From Clostridia bacterium (GTDB lineage Bacteria; Bacillota; Clostridia; Oscillospirales; Acutalibacteraceae): DNA of 7,976 nt. Both the position numbers and the translations under genes were made by a program. Where the stretch lies: assembly GCA_017631745.1 (NCBI GenBank), contig JAGBSR010000113.1, positions 1-7,976 of the forward strand, in the 5' to 3' direction. Shown here one piece after another: positions 1 to 5,286 of this stretch (its first letter is position 1; every line of letters starts with the position of its first letter). A model generated the notes under the pieces. That model was given only the letters and a program-made list of their open reading frames with translations. It was not told the origin of the DNA and did not search any database.

Positions 1-1
1 C

Positions 2-700
2 GAAAAGGCAAAGCGTGAGGTTGACCAGACAATCAAGCAGGCAGGTGAAAGAGCCGTTATCGACGCAGGCGTCAACGGTGTACACAATGAGCTTGTCAAG
101 CTTCTCGGTCGCCTTAAGTACCGTACCAGCTACGGTCAGAATATTCTTAACCACTCACTTGAGGTTTCTTACATTGCAGGTCTTATGGCTGCGGAGCTCG
201 GTGTTGATGTGAAGCTTGCAAGACGCGCAGGTCTTCTCCACGATATCGGTAAGGCAGTTGACCGTCAGCAGGAAGGCTCACATATTGAGCTCGGTGTAGA
301 ATACGCTAAGAAGTATAAGGAAAATGATATCGTACTTAACGCTATTGAAGCTCACCATGGTGACGTTGAGCCCAAGAGCATTATCGCTTGTCTTGTTCAG
401 GCTGCAGATGCTATCTCAGCTGCAAGACCCGGTGCAAGAAGAGAAAATCTTGAAAACTACATCAAGCGTCTTAAGACTCTTGAAGAGCTTTCAGAATCCT
501 TCAAGGGCGTTGAAAAGGCTTTTGCTATTCAGGCAGGCCGTGAGGTTCGTATCATTGTTAACCCCGACGCTATCAGCGATGACGAGATGACAATTGTTGC
601 AAGAAACATCGTTGAAAAAATCGAGCAGGAGCTTGAATATCCCGGTCAGATTAAGGTTAATCTCATCCGTGAGACAAGAGCAACTGACTTCGCAAAATAA
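2..700 (+). CDS. rny: Ribonuclease Y, C-terminal part (5' end outside window)
   Basis: RNase Y is a membrane-anchored endoribonuclease that starts bulk mRNA decay in many Firmicutes. The reading frame is open from base 2, so only about the last 232 residues are present; the N-terminal membrane segment, the coiled coil and most of the KH domain lie upstream. The metal-dependent HD domain is clear: NHSLEVS with its His at 152-154, the LLHDIGKA signature with the His-Asp pair at 239-244, EAHHGD at about 350-364, and the ADAISAARPGARRE segment typical of the family. The protein ends in IRETRATDFAK, which resembles known RNase Y C-termini. A terminator follows at once. There is no sign of frameshift. 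An ATG at 185 lies inside the HD domain and is not a start. Identification is very secure. Confidence 0.96.
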   Translation, partial: EKAKREVDQTIKQAGERAVIDAGVNGVHNELVKLLGRLKYRTSYGQNILNHSLEVSYIAGLMAAELGVDVKLARRAGLLHDIGKAVDRQQEGSHIELGVEYAKKYKENDIVLNAIEAHHGDVEPKSIIACLVQAADAISAARPGARRENLENYIKRLKTLEELSESFKGVEKAFAIQAGREVRIIVNPDAISDDEMTIVARNIVEKIEQELEYPGQIKVNLIRETRATDFAK

Positions 701-706
701 TAAATT

Positions 707-739
707 AAGAGTTGCGTCTTTTGATGCAACTCTTTTTTT
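707..739 (+). terminator. Rho-independent terminator of rny
   Basis: Stem 707-718 pairs with 723-734 (one G-U pair) around a TTTT loop and runs into a T tract at 733-739. It begins seven bases after the rny stop codon. The ribosome binding site of the next gene starts at the base after the T tract, so the downstream gene must use read-through or a start point hidden here. Confidence 0.9.
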
Positions 740-751
740 GAGGAATGTTAT

Positions 752-1357
752 ATGATTATTTACGAAGATAAGGAATTGGTAGTTTGCATAAAGCCTAAAG
801 GTGTGTTATCGCAGGCAGGTAAAGAGGGACAGAAAAGTATGATTGATATTCTCTCGGCTGAGTGCGACTGTGAGATTTATCCTGTGCACCGCCTTGATAA
901 AGAGGTGAGTGGAATTATGGTTTATGCAAAAACTAAATCGTCAGCTGCAGACCTTAGCGCTCAGGTAAGCAATCGCGAAATGGAAAAGCACTACATTGCC
1001 ACAACTGAAAAGTCTACTCTTGACAGTGAGGGTGTGATGGAAGACCTGCTCTATTTTGACAAAGGAAAGAACAAATCCTTTGTGGTGAAAAAAGAGCGCA
1101 AGGGTGTCAAGAAAGCCATTCTTGAATATAAAGAGATTTCATCTGATGAAGCTTATTCGAGTTTTCTTGTAAGGCTTCTTACAGGCAGGACTCATCAGAT
1201 AAGAGTGCAGTTTGCTTCGAGAAAGCACCCCTTAATTGGTGATAGAAAGTATGGCTCAAAGCTTAACTGCGATATCGGATTAGTTTCTTGCTTTATATCT
1301 TTCAGACATCCTAATACTAAAGAGATAATGGAATTCACACATCCTGATTACAAATAA
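752..1357 (+). CDS. RluA-family RNA pseudouridine synthase (short, no S4 domain)
   Basis: This 201-residue protein should isomerise uridine to pseudouridine in rRNA or tRNA. The RluA catalytic motif HRLDKEVSG covers residues 46-54, with Asp49 the expected catalytic nucleophile. KPKGVLS near residue 14 and RLLTGRTHQIRVQFAS with HPLIGDRKYG (141-169) are the other family blocks. It has no N-terminal S4 RNA-binding domain, so it is shorter than the roughly 300-residue RluC/RluD type. The target base cannot be told from the sequence, so no symbol is given. The start is set by GAGGA at 740-744, seven bases before the ATG. That site lies directly behind the rny terminator and I see no separate promoter, so expression probably depends on read-through. 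A strong terminator follows. The family call is secure. Confidence 0.93.
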   Translation: MIIYEDKELVVCIKPKGVLSQAGKEGQKSMIDILSAECDCEIYPVHRLDKEVSGIMVYAKTKSSAADLSAQVSNREMEKHYIATTEKSTLDSEGVMEDLLYFDKGKNKSFVVKKERKGVKKAILEYKEISSDEAYSSFLVRLLTGRTHQIRVQFASRKHPLIGDRKYGSKLNCDIGLVSCFISFRHPNTKEIMEFTHPDYK

Positions 1358-1363
1358 AAAGAT

Positions 1364-1395
1364 ATAGCGGAGAGGTTTTTCTCCGCTATTTTTTT
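1364..1395 (+). terminator. Rho-independent terminator of the pseudouridine synthase gene
   Basis: A perfect 10-bp stem pairs 1364-1373 with 1380-1389, with a six-base loop and a T run at 1389-1395. It starts seven bases after the stop codon. Confidence 0.92.
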
Positions 1396-1402
1396 AGGCA
1401 CA

Positions 1403-1513
1403 GGTAACGGTTGGGAGGCGGCTCCATTGCCGAAGGTCGTTCGGCACGAGGACGCTTAGCGTCCTCGAAAAGCACCGTAGGTGCTTTTATGGAGCCGCCG
1501 CACTACCGTCACC
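1403..1513. repeat. Palindromic element with perfect four-way-junction (cloverleaf) fold
   Basis: The core 1417-1499 consists only of paired arms. The closing stem 1417-1427 pairs perfectly with 1489-1499 (11 bp). Inside it three perfect hairpins follow each other without a spacer base: 1428-1434/1440-1446 (7 bp, 5-base loop), 1447-1455/1459-1467 (9 bp, 3-base loop) and 1468-1476/1480-1488 (9 bp, 3-base loop). Outside the core, 1403-1413 pairs with 1503-1513 with two mismatches, so the imperfect terminal inverted repeats reach about 25 bp. GC content is clearly above the flanks. It sits between two facing terminators, so little transcription should reach it. This fits a non-autonomous miniature repeat or a structured DNA/RNA element. 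I cannot name a family, and copy number cannot be judged from one window. I see no open reading frame worth calling and no clear target-site duplication. Confidence 0.8.
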
Positions 1514-1524
1514 GCCACCAGAAT

Positions 1525-1549
1525 AAAAAAGGAAGCCGAAGCTTCCTTT
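1525..1549 (-). terminator. Rho-independent terminator of the panT-like/coaX operon
   Basis: Read on the minus strand, 1549-1541 and 1536-1528 form a perfect 9-bp stem closed by a C(UUCG)G tetraloop, followed by a T run (A's at 1525-1530 on the plus strand). It begins a few bases after the coaX stop. Confidence 0.92.
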
Positions 1550-1553
1550 AAAT

Positions 1554-2318
1554 TTACTTATTCTTATTATAGATAACCATCAGACCCTTGAGAAGCAAAT
1601 CCTCATCAACAATGATATCGCTCTTGCAAAGAGGCACAACCACCGTTGAAAGTCCGCCGGTAGCAACAACTGTGCACTTTTCGCCTAAGGACTCGTTGAT
1701 GCGCTCAATAAGTCCGTCAAGCATACCTGCATTGCCGTAAAGAAGACCGCTTTTAATGCAGTCAACAGTGTTACTTCCGATAACCTTTTTAGGCTTTTCC
1801 AAAGCGATTTTACTCAACTGCGAGGTTCTGTTGATAAGTGCATCATGTGAAATCGCAAGACCCGGTACAATCATACCGCCGATATATTCTTTTTTGCTGT
1901 TGATTACTGATACAGTTGTAGCGGTACCCATATCAATGATAATCATTGGCGCACTGTATTCATTAAGTCCGGCAACAGCATCAACTACAAGATCACTGCC
2001 GAGCTGACTCGGATTATCAATAACAATGCTCAGTCCGGTCTTTATTCCCGGGCCGATAACAAGCACCTTAGTGCCGATGAATTTTTCAATAGCTGCCTTG
2101 ACTGTGTTTGTCACTGCAGGTACAACTGACGAAATAATTGCGCCGGTTACTGTCTTCGGGTCAATGCCGTACATATCAAAGGCTGTTTTTATTGTTGCGG
2201 CATATTCAAGAAGTGTTGCTGTGTGGTTAGTTGAAAGTCTTTCTCTTAGTATGATTTTGTCATCATTGAAACAGCCGAGAACGATGTTTGTATTTCCTAT
2301 ATCAATTGCTAAAATCAT
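1554..2318 (-). CDS. coaX: Type III pantothenate kinase
   Basis: CoaX phosphorylates pantothenate with ATP in the cytoplasm, the first step of coenzyme A synthesis, and is normally insensitive to CoA feedback. From the chosen ATG at 2318 it has 254 residues, a usual CoaX length. Visible motifs are the N-terminal phosphate loop DIGNTN (6-11), SSVVP (63-67), GSDLVVDAVAG (107-117, with Asp109 the likely catalytic base), IIIDMGTATT (126-135) and GGMIVPG (147-153). A GTG three codons upstream is also in frame, but GAGGTG at 2330-2325 lies six bases before the ATG and makes the ATG the better start. It is the second gene of an operon, ten bases behind the S-component gene, and has its own terminator. 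One oddity is GSDL where many members have GADR. Confidence 0.95.
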   Translation of the reverse strand: MILAIDIGNTNIVLGCFNDDKIILRERLSTNHTATLLEYAATIKTAFDMYGIDPKTVTGAIISSVVPAVTNTVKAAIEKFIGTKVLVIGPGIKTGLSIVIDNPSQLGSDLVVDAVAGLNEYSAPMIIIDMGTATTVSVINSKKEYIGGMIVPGLAISHDALINRTSQLSKIALEKPKKVIGSNTVDCIKSGLLYGNAGMLDGLIERINESLGEKCTVVATGGLSTVVVPLCKSDIIVDEDLLLKGLMVIYNKNK

Positions 2319-2324
2319 ATCAGT

Positions 2325-2330
2325 CACCTC
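2325..2330 (-). promoter_or_regulatory. Ribosome binding site fixing the coaX start
   Basis: GAGGTG on the minus strand lies six bases before the ATG at 2318. The in-frame GTG alternative (2327-2325) is part of this site, so the shorter form is favoured. The site overlaps the TGA of the upstream gene, which suggests translational coupling. Confidence 0.75.
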
Positions 2331-2940
2331 ACTTGATTGCCTTTGCTTTGTAAAGAGCTGAGCCTACTGCGCCTGTGATAAGAGTGGAAGCAATCATTTC
2401 AAAAACTGCATTTATACCCACGAAGGTGCAAATGAAAACGATAATATTTCTGCCGGCGATGAGCTCCTTCATATAGTCTGTGTTGCCGAAAAGCAAAATA
2501 AGAGCCGACATAAAAAATACTGTGTTAAGAAAAGCTGCAAGGAAGCCTGTTATAAAACAGGCAGTTTTCTTGCCGATTTTTTTTGCCAAGTACTTGTGAA
2601 TAAAGCCTATAACAAGACCTACGAGCAAACGGGGGAGAAAACGCTGAATAAATGTGAGCAAGGGGTTTATACCGAAGGTTATAACGCCCATAGCGCTTGT
2701 ACCGCCAATGCCAATACACTGCAGAAAGCTGGTCAGTCCGAAGATAGCTCCGATAACTGCCCCTCCTGTAGGACCGAGAGCAACAGCAGCAATTCCCATA
2801 GGAATTACATTAAGTGTGATAGCCAGCACGCCGATGTTAAGATATCCCAGGGGAGTACACGATAATATGACCATTACCGCCGCCAGAAGTCCTAACAAGG
2901 TCAGCTGTCTGACATCTGTTTTATTTCGTTTTTTTGCCAT
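2329..2940 (-). CDS. ECF transporter S component, probably for pantothenate
   Basis: This 203-residue hydrophobic membrane protein has a basic N-terminus (MAKKRNKTD) and about six predicted membrane segments, as expected of the substrate-binding S subunit of an energy-coupling-factor transporter. The stretch around residues 45-75 (IPMGIAAVALGPTGGAVIGA and following) is typical of the FolT/PanT/RibU-like S-component family. S components carry no ATPase; they share the EcfA/EcfA'/EcfT module, normally encoded elsewhere. Pantothenate as substrate is inferred from the operon with coaX and the divergent coaBC. The protein family alone does not settle it. The start at 2940 is fixed by AAGGAGG eight bases upstream; an in-frame ATG at 2988 is rejected because it has no such site. 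A promoter is visible upstream. Confidence is high for the family and moderate for the substrate. Confidence 0.88.
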   Translation of the reverse strand: MAKKRNKTDVRQLTLLGLLAAVMVILSCTPLGYLNIGVLAITLNVIPMGIAAVALGPTGGAVIGAIFGLTSFLQCIGIGGTSAMGVITFGINPLLTFIQRFLPRLLVGLVIGFIHKYLAKKIGKKTACFITGFLAAFLNTVFFMSALILLFGNTDYMKELIAGRNIIVFICTFVGINAVFEMIASTLITGAVGSALYKAKAIK

Positions 2941-2948
2941 AAAAATGA

Positions 2949-2955
2949 CCTCCTT
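2949..2955 (-). promoter_or_regulatory. Ribosome binding site fixing the S-component start
   Basis: A perfect AAGGAGG on the minus strand sits eight bases before the ATG at 2940. It selects the 203-residue form over a 219-residue form starting at 2988. Confidence 0.85.
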
Positions 2956-2992
2956 GTTATTATTCTCCATAAGGGAGATACAATACAACTTC

Positions 2993-3021
2993 AGTATAGC
3001 ACATTTTTTTTCACTTGTATA
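2993..3021 (-). promoter_or_regulatory. Promoter of the S-component/coaX operon
   Basis: Read on the minus strand: TATACA (3021-3016, four of six matches to the -35 consensus), 17 bases, then TATACT (2998-2993) preceded by TGC, an extended -10. Transcription should start near 2986, giving a leader of about 45 bases with a small hairpin (TCTCC/GGAGA). Confidence 0.7.
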
Positions 3022-3039
3022 TATCTTTTTTTGCTCTTT

Positions 3040-3050
3040 TGTGATATACT
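3040..3050 (+). promoter_or_regulatory. Extended -10 promoter of coaBC
   Basis: TGTGATATACT contains TGA plus TATACT, a good extended -10 element. No convincing -35 hexamer lies 16-18 bases upstream, so the TG extension probably compensates. The block is the mirror image of the minus-strand promoter TGTGCTATACT at 3003-2993, with 10 of 11 bases alike. Confidence 0.6.
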
Positions 3051-3092
3051 CTTATTTGTAAACTAAACTTTTTATTCAAAAGGAGCTCAGTT

Positions 3093-4280
3093 ATGCTTAA
3101 AGGAAAGACAGTTGTTTTGGCAGTAAGCGGAAGCATTGCGGCATATAAAATTGCTAATCTTGCAAGAATGCTTAAAAAGCTTCACTGCAATGTGACAGTG
3201 ATGATGACACAGAATGCCACCAATTTTATAAATCCCATAACCTTTGAAACTATAACAGGCAACAAGTGCCTTGTTGATACCTTTGACCGTAATTTCCAAT
3301 ACAGTGTTGAGCATGTTGCTCTTGCAAAGCAGGCAGATGTAGTGCTTCTTGCTCCCGCATCAGCAAATGTTATCGGCAAAATTGCTTACGGTATTGCTGA
3401 CGATATGCTGACAACAACAATTATGGCTTGCCCGTGCAAAAAGATTGTTGCTCCTGCTATGAATCATAATATGTATCACAACCCCATAGTGCAGGAAAAC
3501 ATCGAAAAGCTCAGACGTTATGACTATGAGATTGTCGCTCCTGACAGCGGTATGCTTGCCAACGGTGATATGGGTGACGGCAGAATGCCTGAAGAAGGTG
3601 TATTGCTCGAATATATCTTAAAGGAAATTGCTTTTGAAAAGGATTTAGCAGGCAAAAAGGTGCTTGTTACTGCAGGCGCAACCCGTGAAGCAATTGACCC
3701 CGTACGTTTTATAACTAACCACTCGAGCGGCAAAATGGGCATTGCCTTAGCCAAGGCTGCAATGCTCAGAGGCGCAGAGGTGACACTTGTTGCAGCTCAC
3801 ACCGATGTTGCGTACCCTAAGTTTGTCAAGACCATTACCGTTATTTCTGCAGAGGATATGTTCAATGCCGTAACAGAGAATATGGCTGAGCAGGATATTA
3901 TCATCAAGGCGGCTGCAGTGTCCGATTACACACCTGTAAGCGTTGCCGACAGCAAGCTCAAAAAGAAAGACGGAGACATGACAATTGAGCTCAAGCGCAC
4001 AAAGGATATTCTTAAGTATCTTGGCGAAAACAAAAAAGGGAGTCAGTTCATCTGCGGCTTTTCAATGGAAACCGACAATGTTATTGAAAACTCAAAGGCT
4101 AAGCTTGAAAAGAAAAACTGCGATATGATTTGTGCAAATTCTCTTCGTACCGCCGGTGCAGGCTTTGGCACGGACACTAATGTGCTGACAGTTATCACAA
4201 AGGATAAAGAGGTTGCATTTGAGCTTATGAGCAAGCAGGAGCTTGCCCACAAGATTCTTGATGAAATTATGGCAAAATAA
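3093..4280 (+). CDS. coaBC: Bifunctional phosphopantothenoylcysteine decarboxylase / phosphopantothenate-cysteine ligase
   Basis: CoaBC makes 4'-phosphopantetheine from 4'-phosphopantothenate and cysteine. The C-terminal CoaB domain activates the substrate with a nucleotide (CTP in the bacterial enzyme) and joins cysteine; the N-terminal FMN-dependent CoaC domain decarboxylates the product. The length of 395 residues is normal. In CoaC I see GSIAAYK (13-19), VEHVALAKQADVVLLAPASAN with the catalytic His74, and PAMNHNMY (121-128) with the substrate-binding Asn124. In CoaB I see GATREAIDPVRFITNHSSGK (195-214), KAAAVSDYTP (272-281), the Lys-rich SKLKKK (287-292), GFSMETDN (322-329) and DMICANS (344-350). 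The oddity is LANGDMGDGRM (155-165), where the E. coli enzyme has ACGD: Asn157 replaces the catalytic Cys158. AAGGAG at 3080-3085 sets the start. The gene diverges from the S-component/coaX operon. Confidence 0.96.
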   Translation: MLKGKTVVLAVSGSIAAYKIANLARMLKKLHCNVTVMMTQNATNFINPITFETITGNKCLVDTFDRNFQYSVEHVALAKQADVVLLAPASANVIGKIAYGIADDMLTTTIMACPCKKIVAPAMNHNMYHNPIVQENIEKLRRYDYEIVAPDSGMLANGDMGDGRMPEEGVLLEYILKEIAFEKDLAGKKVLVTAGATREAIDPVRFITNHSSGKMGIALAKAAMLRGAEVTLVAAHTDVAYPKFVKTITVISAEDMFNAVTENMAEQDIIIKAAAVSDYTPVSVADSKLKKKDGDMTIELKRTKDILKYLGENKKGSQFICGFSMETDNVIENSKAKLEKKNCDMICANSLRTAGAGFGTDTNVLTVITKDKEVAFELMSKQELAHKILDEIMAK

Positions 4281-4316
4281 AAAAAATAGAGCCGTTACGT
4301 GAGTATCGGCTCTTTT
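4281..4316. terminator. Bidirectional terminator between coaBC and the hypothetical gene
   Basis: AGAGCCG (4288-4294) pairs with CGGCTCT (4307-4313). After a T-T mismatch the stem continues with TAC/GTA around a GTGA tetraloop. The T run is four bases on the plus strand. On the minus strand a long T tract (A's at 4281-4286) follows, so it serves both coaBC and the convergent minus-strand gene, the latter more strongly. Confidence 0.82.
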
Positions 4317-4332
4317 GATTGATATAAAAACT

Positions 4333-4815
4333 TTAAAATTGTTTCTGGTTAAACACTGACAGGATTTCAGCTTTGGGATATTCAGATAAACAGTGCTCGA
4401 TAATTGCTTTATCTTTGCTTATAAGTAAAGTCCACGAACTGTCAGAAGGAATGATTTCCAATGAAGATAAAGGATGTTGCAAAGAAACAGGATTATTATA
4501 ATAGCTGTTGCAATCTCTGGCTGACGGCAAAGGAAATTTTAATATTTCGTCTAAAGGAATATCTTTGTCAAAGCCGCAAAGAACTCCCCATATCCATTGA
4601 AAATCTTCTTTTGCAACTAATTTAGTCAGTTCATCCCCTGATAGCCAACAGTATTTCTGATTAAATAATTGCTCGATTTCTGTATTCCGAGGATAACACT
4701 CACAGTCTGATATCAACCAATTGTATTGAGTTTGCTTATTTTTTATTGCCTGAAATACGGTGCTCATATAAGTATAATGTTCATAGATATTTCTATCTAT
4801 CAAACCATATATCAT
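4333..4815 (-). CDS. Hypothetical protein, family not recognised
   Basis: I do not recognise this 160-residue protein. It is rich in aromatic residues (several Trp and many Tyr), without a signal peptide or membrane segment, so probably cytosolic. Notable stretches are NWLISDCECYP (32-42), FQWIWGVLCGFDKDIPLDEI (72-91) and NPVSLQHPLSSLEIIPSDSS (108-127), which read like a small alpha/beta domain. Cysteines occur at 38, 40, 56, 80, 102 and 142 without a metal-binding pattern. AAAGGAGG at 4830-4823, seven bases before the ATG at 4815, fixes the start; an in-frame ATG at 4842 would add nine residues and is less likely. Codon use looks more AT-rich than in the neighbours, and the gene lies beside two tRNA-Ser genes, so recent acquisition is possible. 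An orphan immunity protein is a guess without motif support. I see no confident promoter in 4816-4899. Confidence 0.8.
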   Translation of the reverse strand: MIYGLIDRNIYEHYTYMSTVFQAIKNKQTQYNWLISDCECYPRNTEIEQLFNQKYCWLSGDELTKLVAKEDFQWIWGVLCGFDKDIPLDEILKFPLPSARDCNSYYNNPVSLQHPLSSLEIIPSDSSWTLLISKDKAIIEHCLSEYPKAEILSVFNQKQF

Positions 4816-4822
4816 TTTGAAT

Positions 4823-4830
4823 CCTCCTTT
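4823..4830 (-). promoter_or_regulatory. Ribosome binding site fixing the start of the hypothetical gene
   Basis: AAAGGAGG on the minus strand, seven bases before the ATG at 4815. This strong site supports the gene being real. Confidence 0.85.
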
Positions 4831-4899
4831 GCGGTTATGCAAAATAAAATCATTATTATGCGCATAGATGTTCCCTTAGCTGAAAGCAAAACAATATTC

Positions 4900-4936
4900 A
4901 AAAAGCCTTGAATTGTTGAACAATTCAAGGCTTTTT
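4900..4936 (-). terminator. Palindromic terminator of the tRNA-Ser operon
   Basis: 4900-4917 and 4919-4936 are perfect inverted repeats of 18 bases around one central base; as RNA this gives a 17-bp stem with a 3-base loop. Each side ends in five A's or T's, so it can stop transcription both ways. On the minus strand it begins two bases after the CCA end of tRNA-Ser(GCU). It is longer than usual. Confidence 0.88.
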
Positions 4937-4938
4937 GT

Positions 4939-5029
4939 TGGCGGAGAAGAGGAGACTCGAACTCCTGCGCCGGTTACCCGACCTACGCCCTTAGCAGGGG
5001 CGCCTCGTCACCAACTTGAGTACTTCTCC
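4939..5029 (-). tRNA. tRNA-Ser(GCU), CCA encoded
   Basis: On the minus strand GGAGAAG (5029-5023) pairs with CTTCTCC (4949-4943), followed by discriminator G and an encoded CCA (4941-4939). The anticodon stem CGCCC/GGGCG encloses the loop CTGCTAA with anticodon GCT (4995-4993), which reads AGC and AGU. A long variable arm typical of serine tRNA and the T arm AGGAG-TTCGAGT-CTCCT are present. Confidence 0.97.
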
Positions 5030-5065
5030 AAAGCGGTGTCGTTGTTTTACGACTATAAAAAAAAG

Positions 5066-5155
5066 TGGCGGAGAGAGTGGGATTCGAACCCACGGTACGC
5101 AGGACGTACGACGGTTTTCAAGACCGTTCCGTTATGACCACTTCGGTATCTCTCC
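5066..5155 (-). tRNA. tRNA-Ser(UGA), CCA encoded
   Basis: On the minus strand GGAGAGA (5155-5149) pairs with TCTCTCC (5076-5070), followed by discriminator G and an encoded CCA (5068-5066). The anticodon stem ACGGT/ACCGT holds the loop CTTGAAA with anticodon TGA (5120-5118). The long variable arm is a stem of GTACG and CGTAC. It is the first gene of a two-tRNA operon; a 36-base spacer with a small hairpin (GTCGT/ACGAC) separates it from tRNA-Ser(GCU). Confidence 0.97.
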
Positions 5156-5169
5156 GTATTTGCCTAATG

Positions 5170-5198
5170 ATATTACCACATACAAAGGCGATTGTCAA
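5170..5198 (-). promoter_or_regulatory. Promoter of the tRNA-Ser operon
   Basis: On the minus strand a consensus TTGACA (5198-5193), a 17-base spacer and TAATAT (5175-5170) preceded by TGG, an extended -10. The -10 lies 14 bases before the first tRNA base, so the leader should be only about seven bases. Confidence 0.88.
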
Positions 5199-5229
5199 GC
5201 CTTTTTTTAAAAAAATATTTATTTTATCA

Positions 5230-5258
5230 TTTACAAAATATTATGAGAATGATATAAT
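5230..5258 (+). promoter_or_regulatory. Promoter of the metallophosphoesterase gene
   Basis: TTTACA (5230-5235), a 17-base spacer and the consensus TATAAT (5253-5258) preceded by TGA. It is divergent from the tRNA promoter, with the two -35 hexamers about 31 bases apart. Confidence 0.85.
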
Positions 5259-5270
5259 AATAAAAAAATC

Positions 5271-5278
5271 AAAGGAGA
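5271..5278 (+). promoter_or_regulatory. Ribosome binding site fixing the metallophosphoesterase start
   Basis: AAAGGAGA lies eight bases before the ATG at 5287. It rules out a longer reading frame that would begin inside the antisense of a tRNA gene. Confidence 0.85.
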
Positions 5279-5286
5279 TACATATT

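Noticed and set aside
1396..1553. CRISPR array or integron attC site in the palindromic intergenic region
   Set aside because: There is no repeated direct unit with spacers, and the inverted arms lack attC core sites. The hairpins are all different from each other.
2319..2327. GTG start for coaX three codons upstream
   Set aside because: The GTG is part of the GAGGTG ribosome binding site for the ATG at 2318, and CoaX proteins normally begin just before the DIGNTN motif.
1756..3061. Plus-strand frames of 83, 111, 89 and 135 residues
   Set aside because: They are antisense to coaX and the S-component gene, whose minus-strand products are clearly recognisable.
4913..5210. Plus-strand reading frames of 64 and 74 residues across the tRNA region
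   Set aside because: They are antisense translations of the two tRNA-Ser genes (GEEETRTPAP and GESGIRTHGT types), which are common annotation artefacts.
5065..5286. N-terminal extension of the metallophosphoesterase frame giving 411 residues
   Set aside because: The extension is antisense to tRNA-Ser(UGA) and crosses the tRNA and gene promoters. AAAGGAGA at 5271-5278 marks the start at 5287. The resulting VGFEPT-like peptide is a known false translation of tRNA-Ser antisense.
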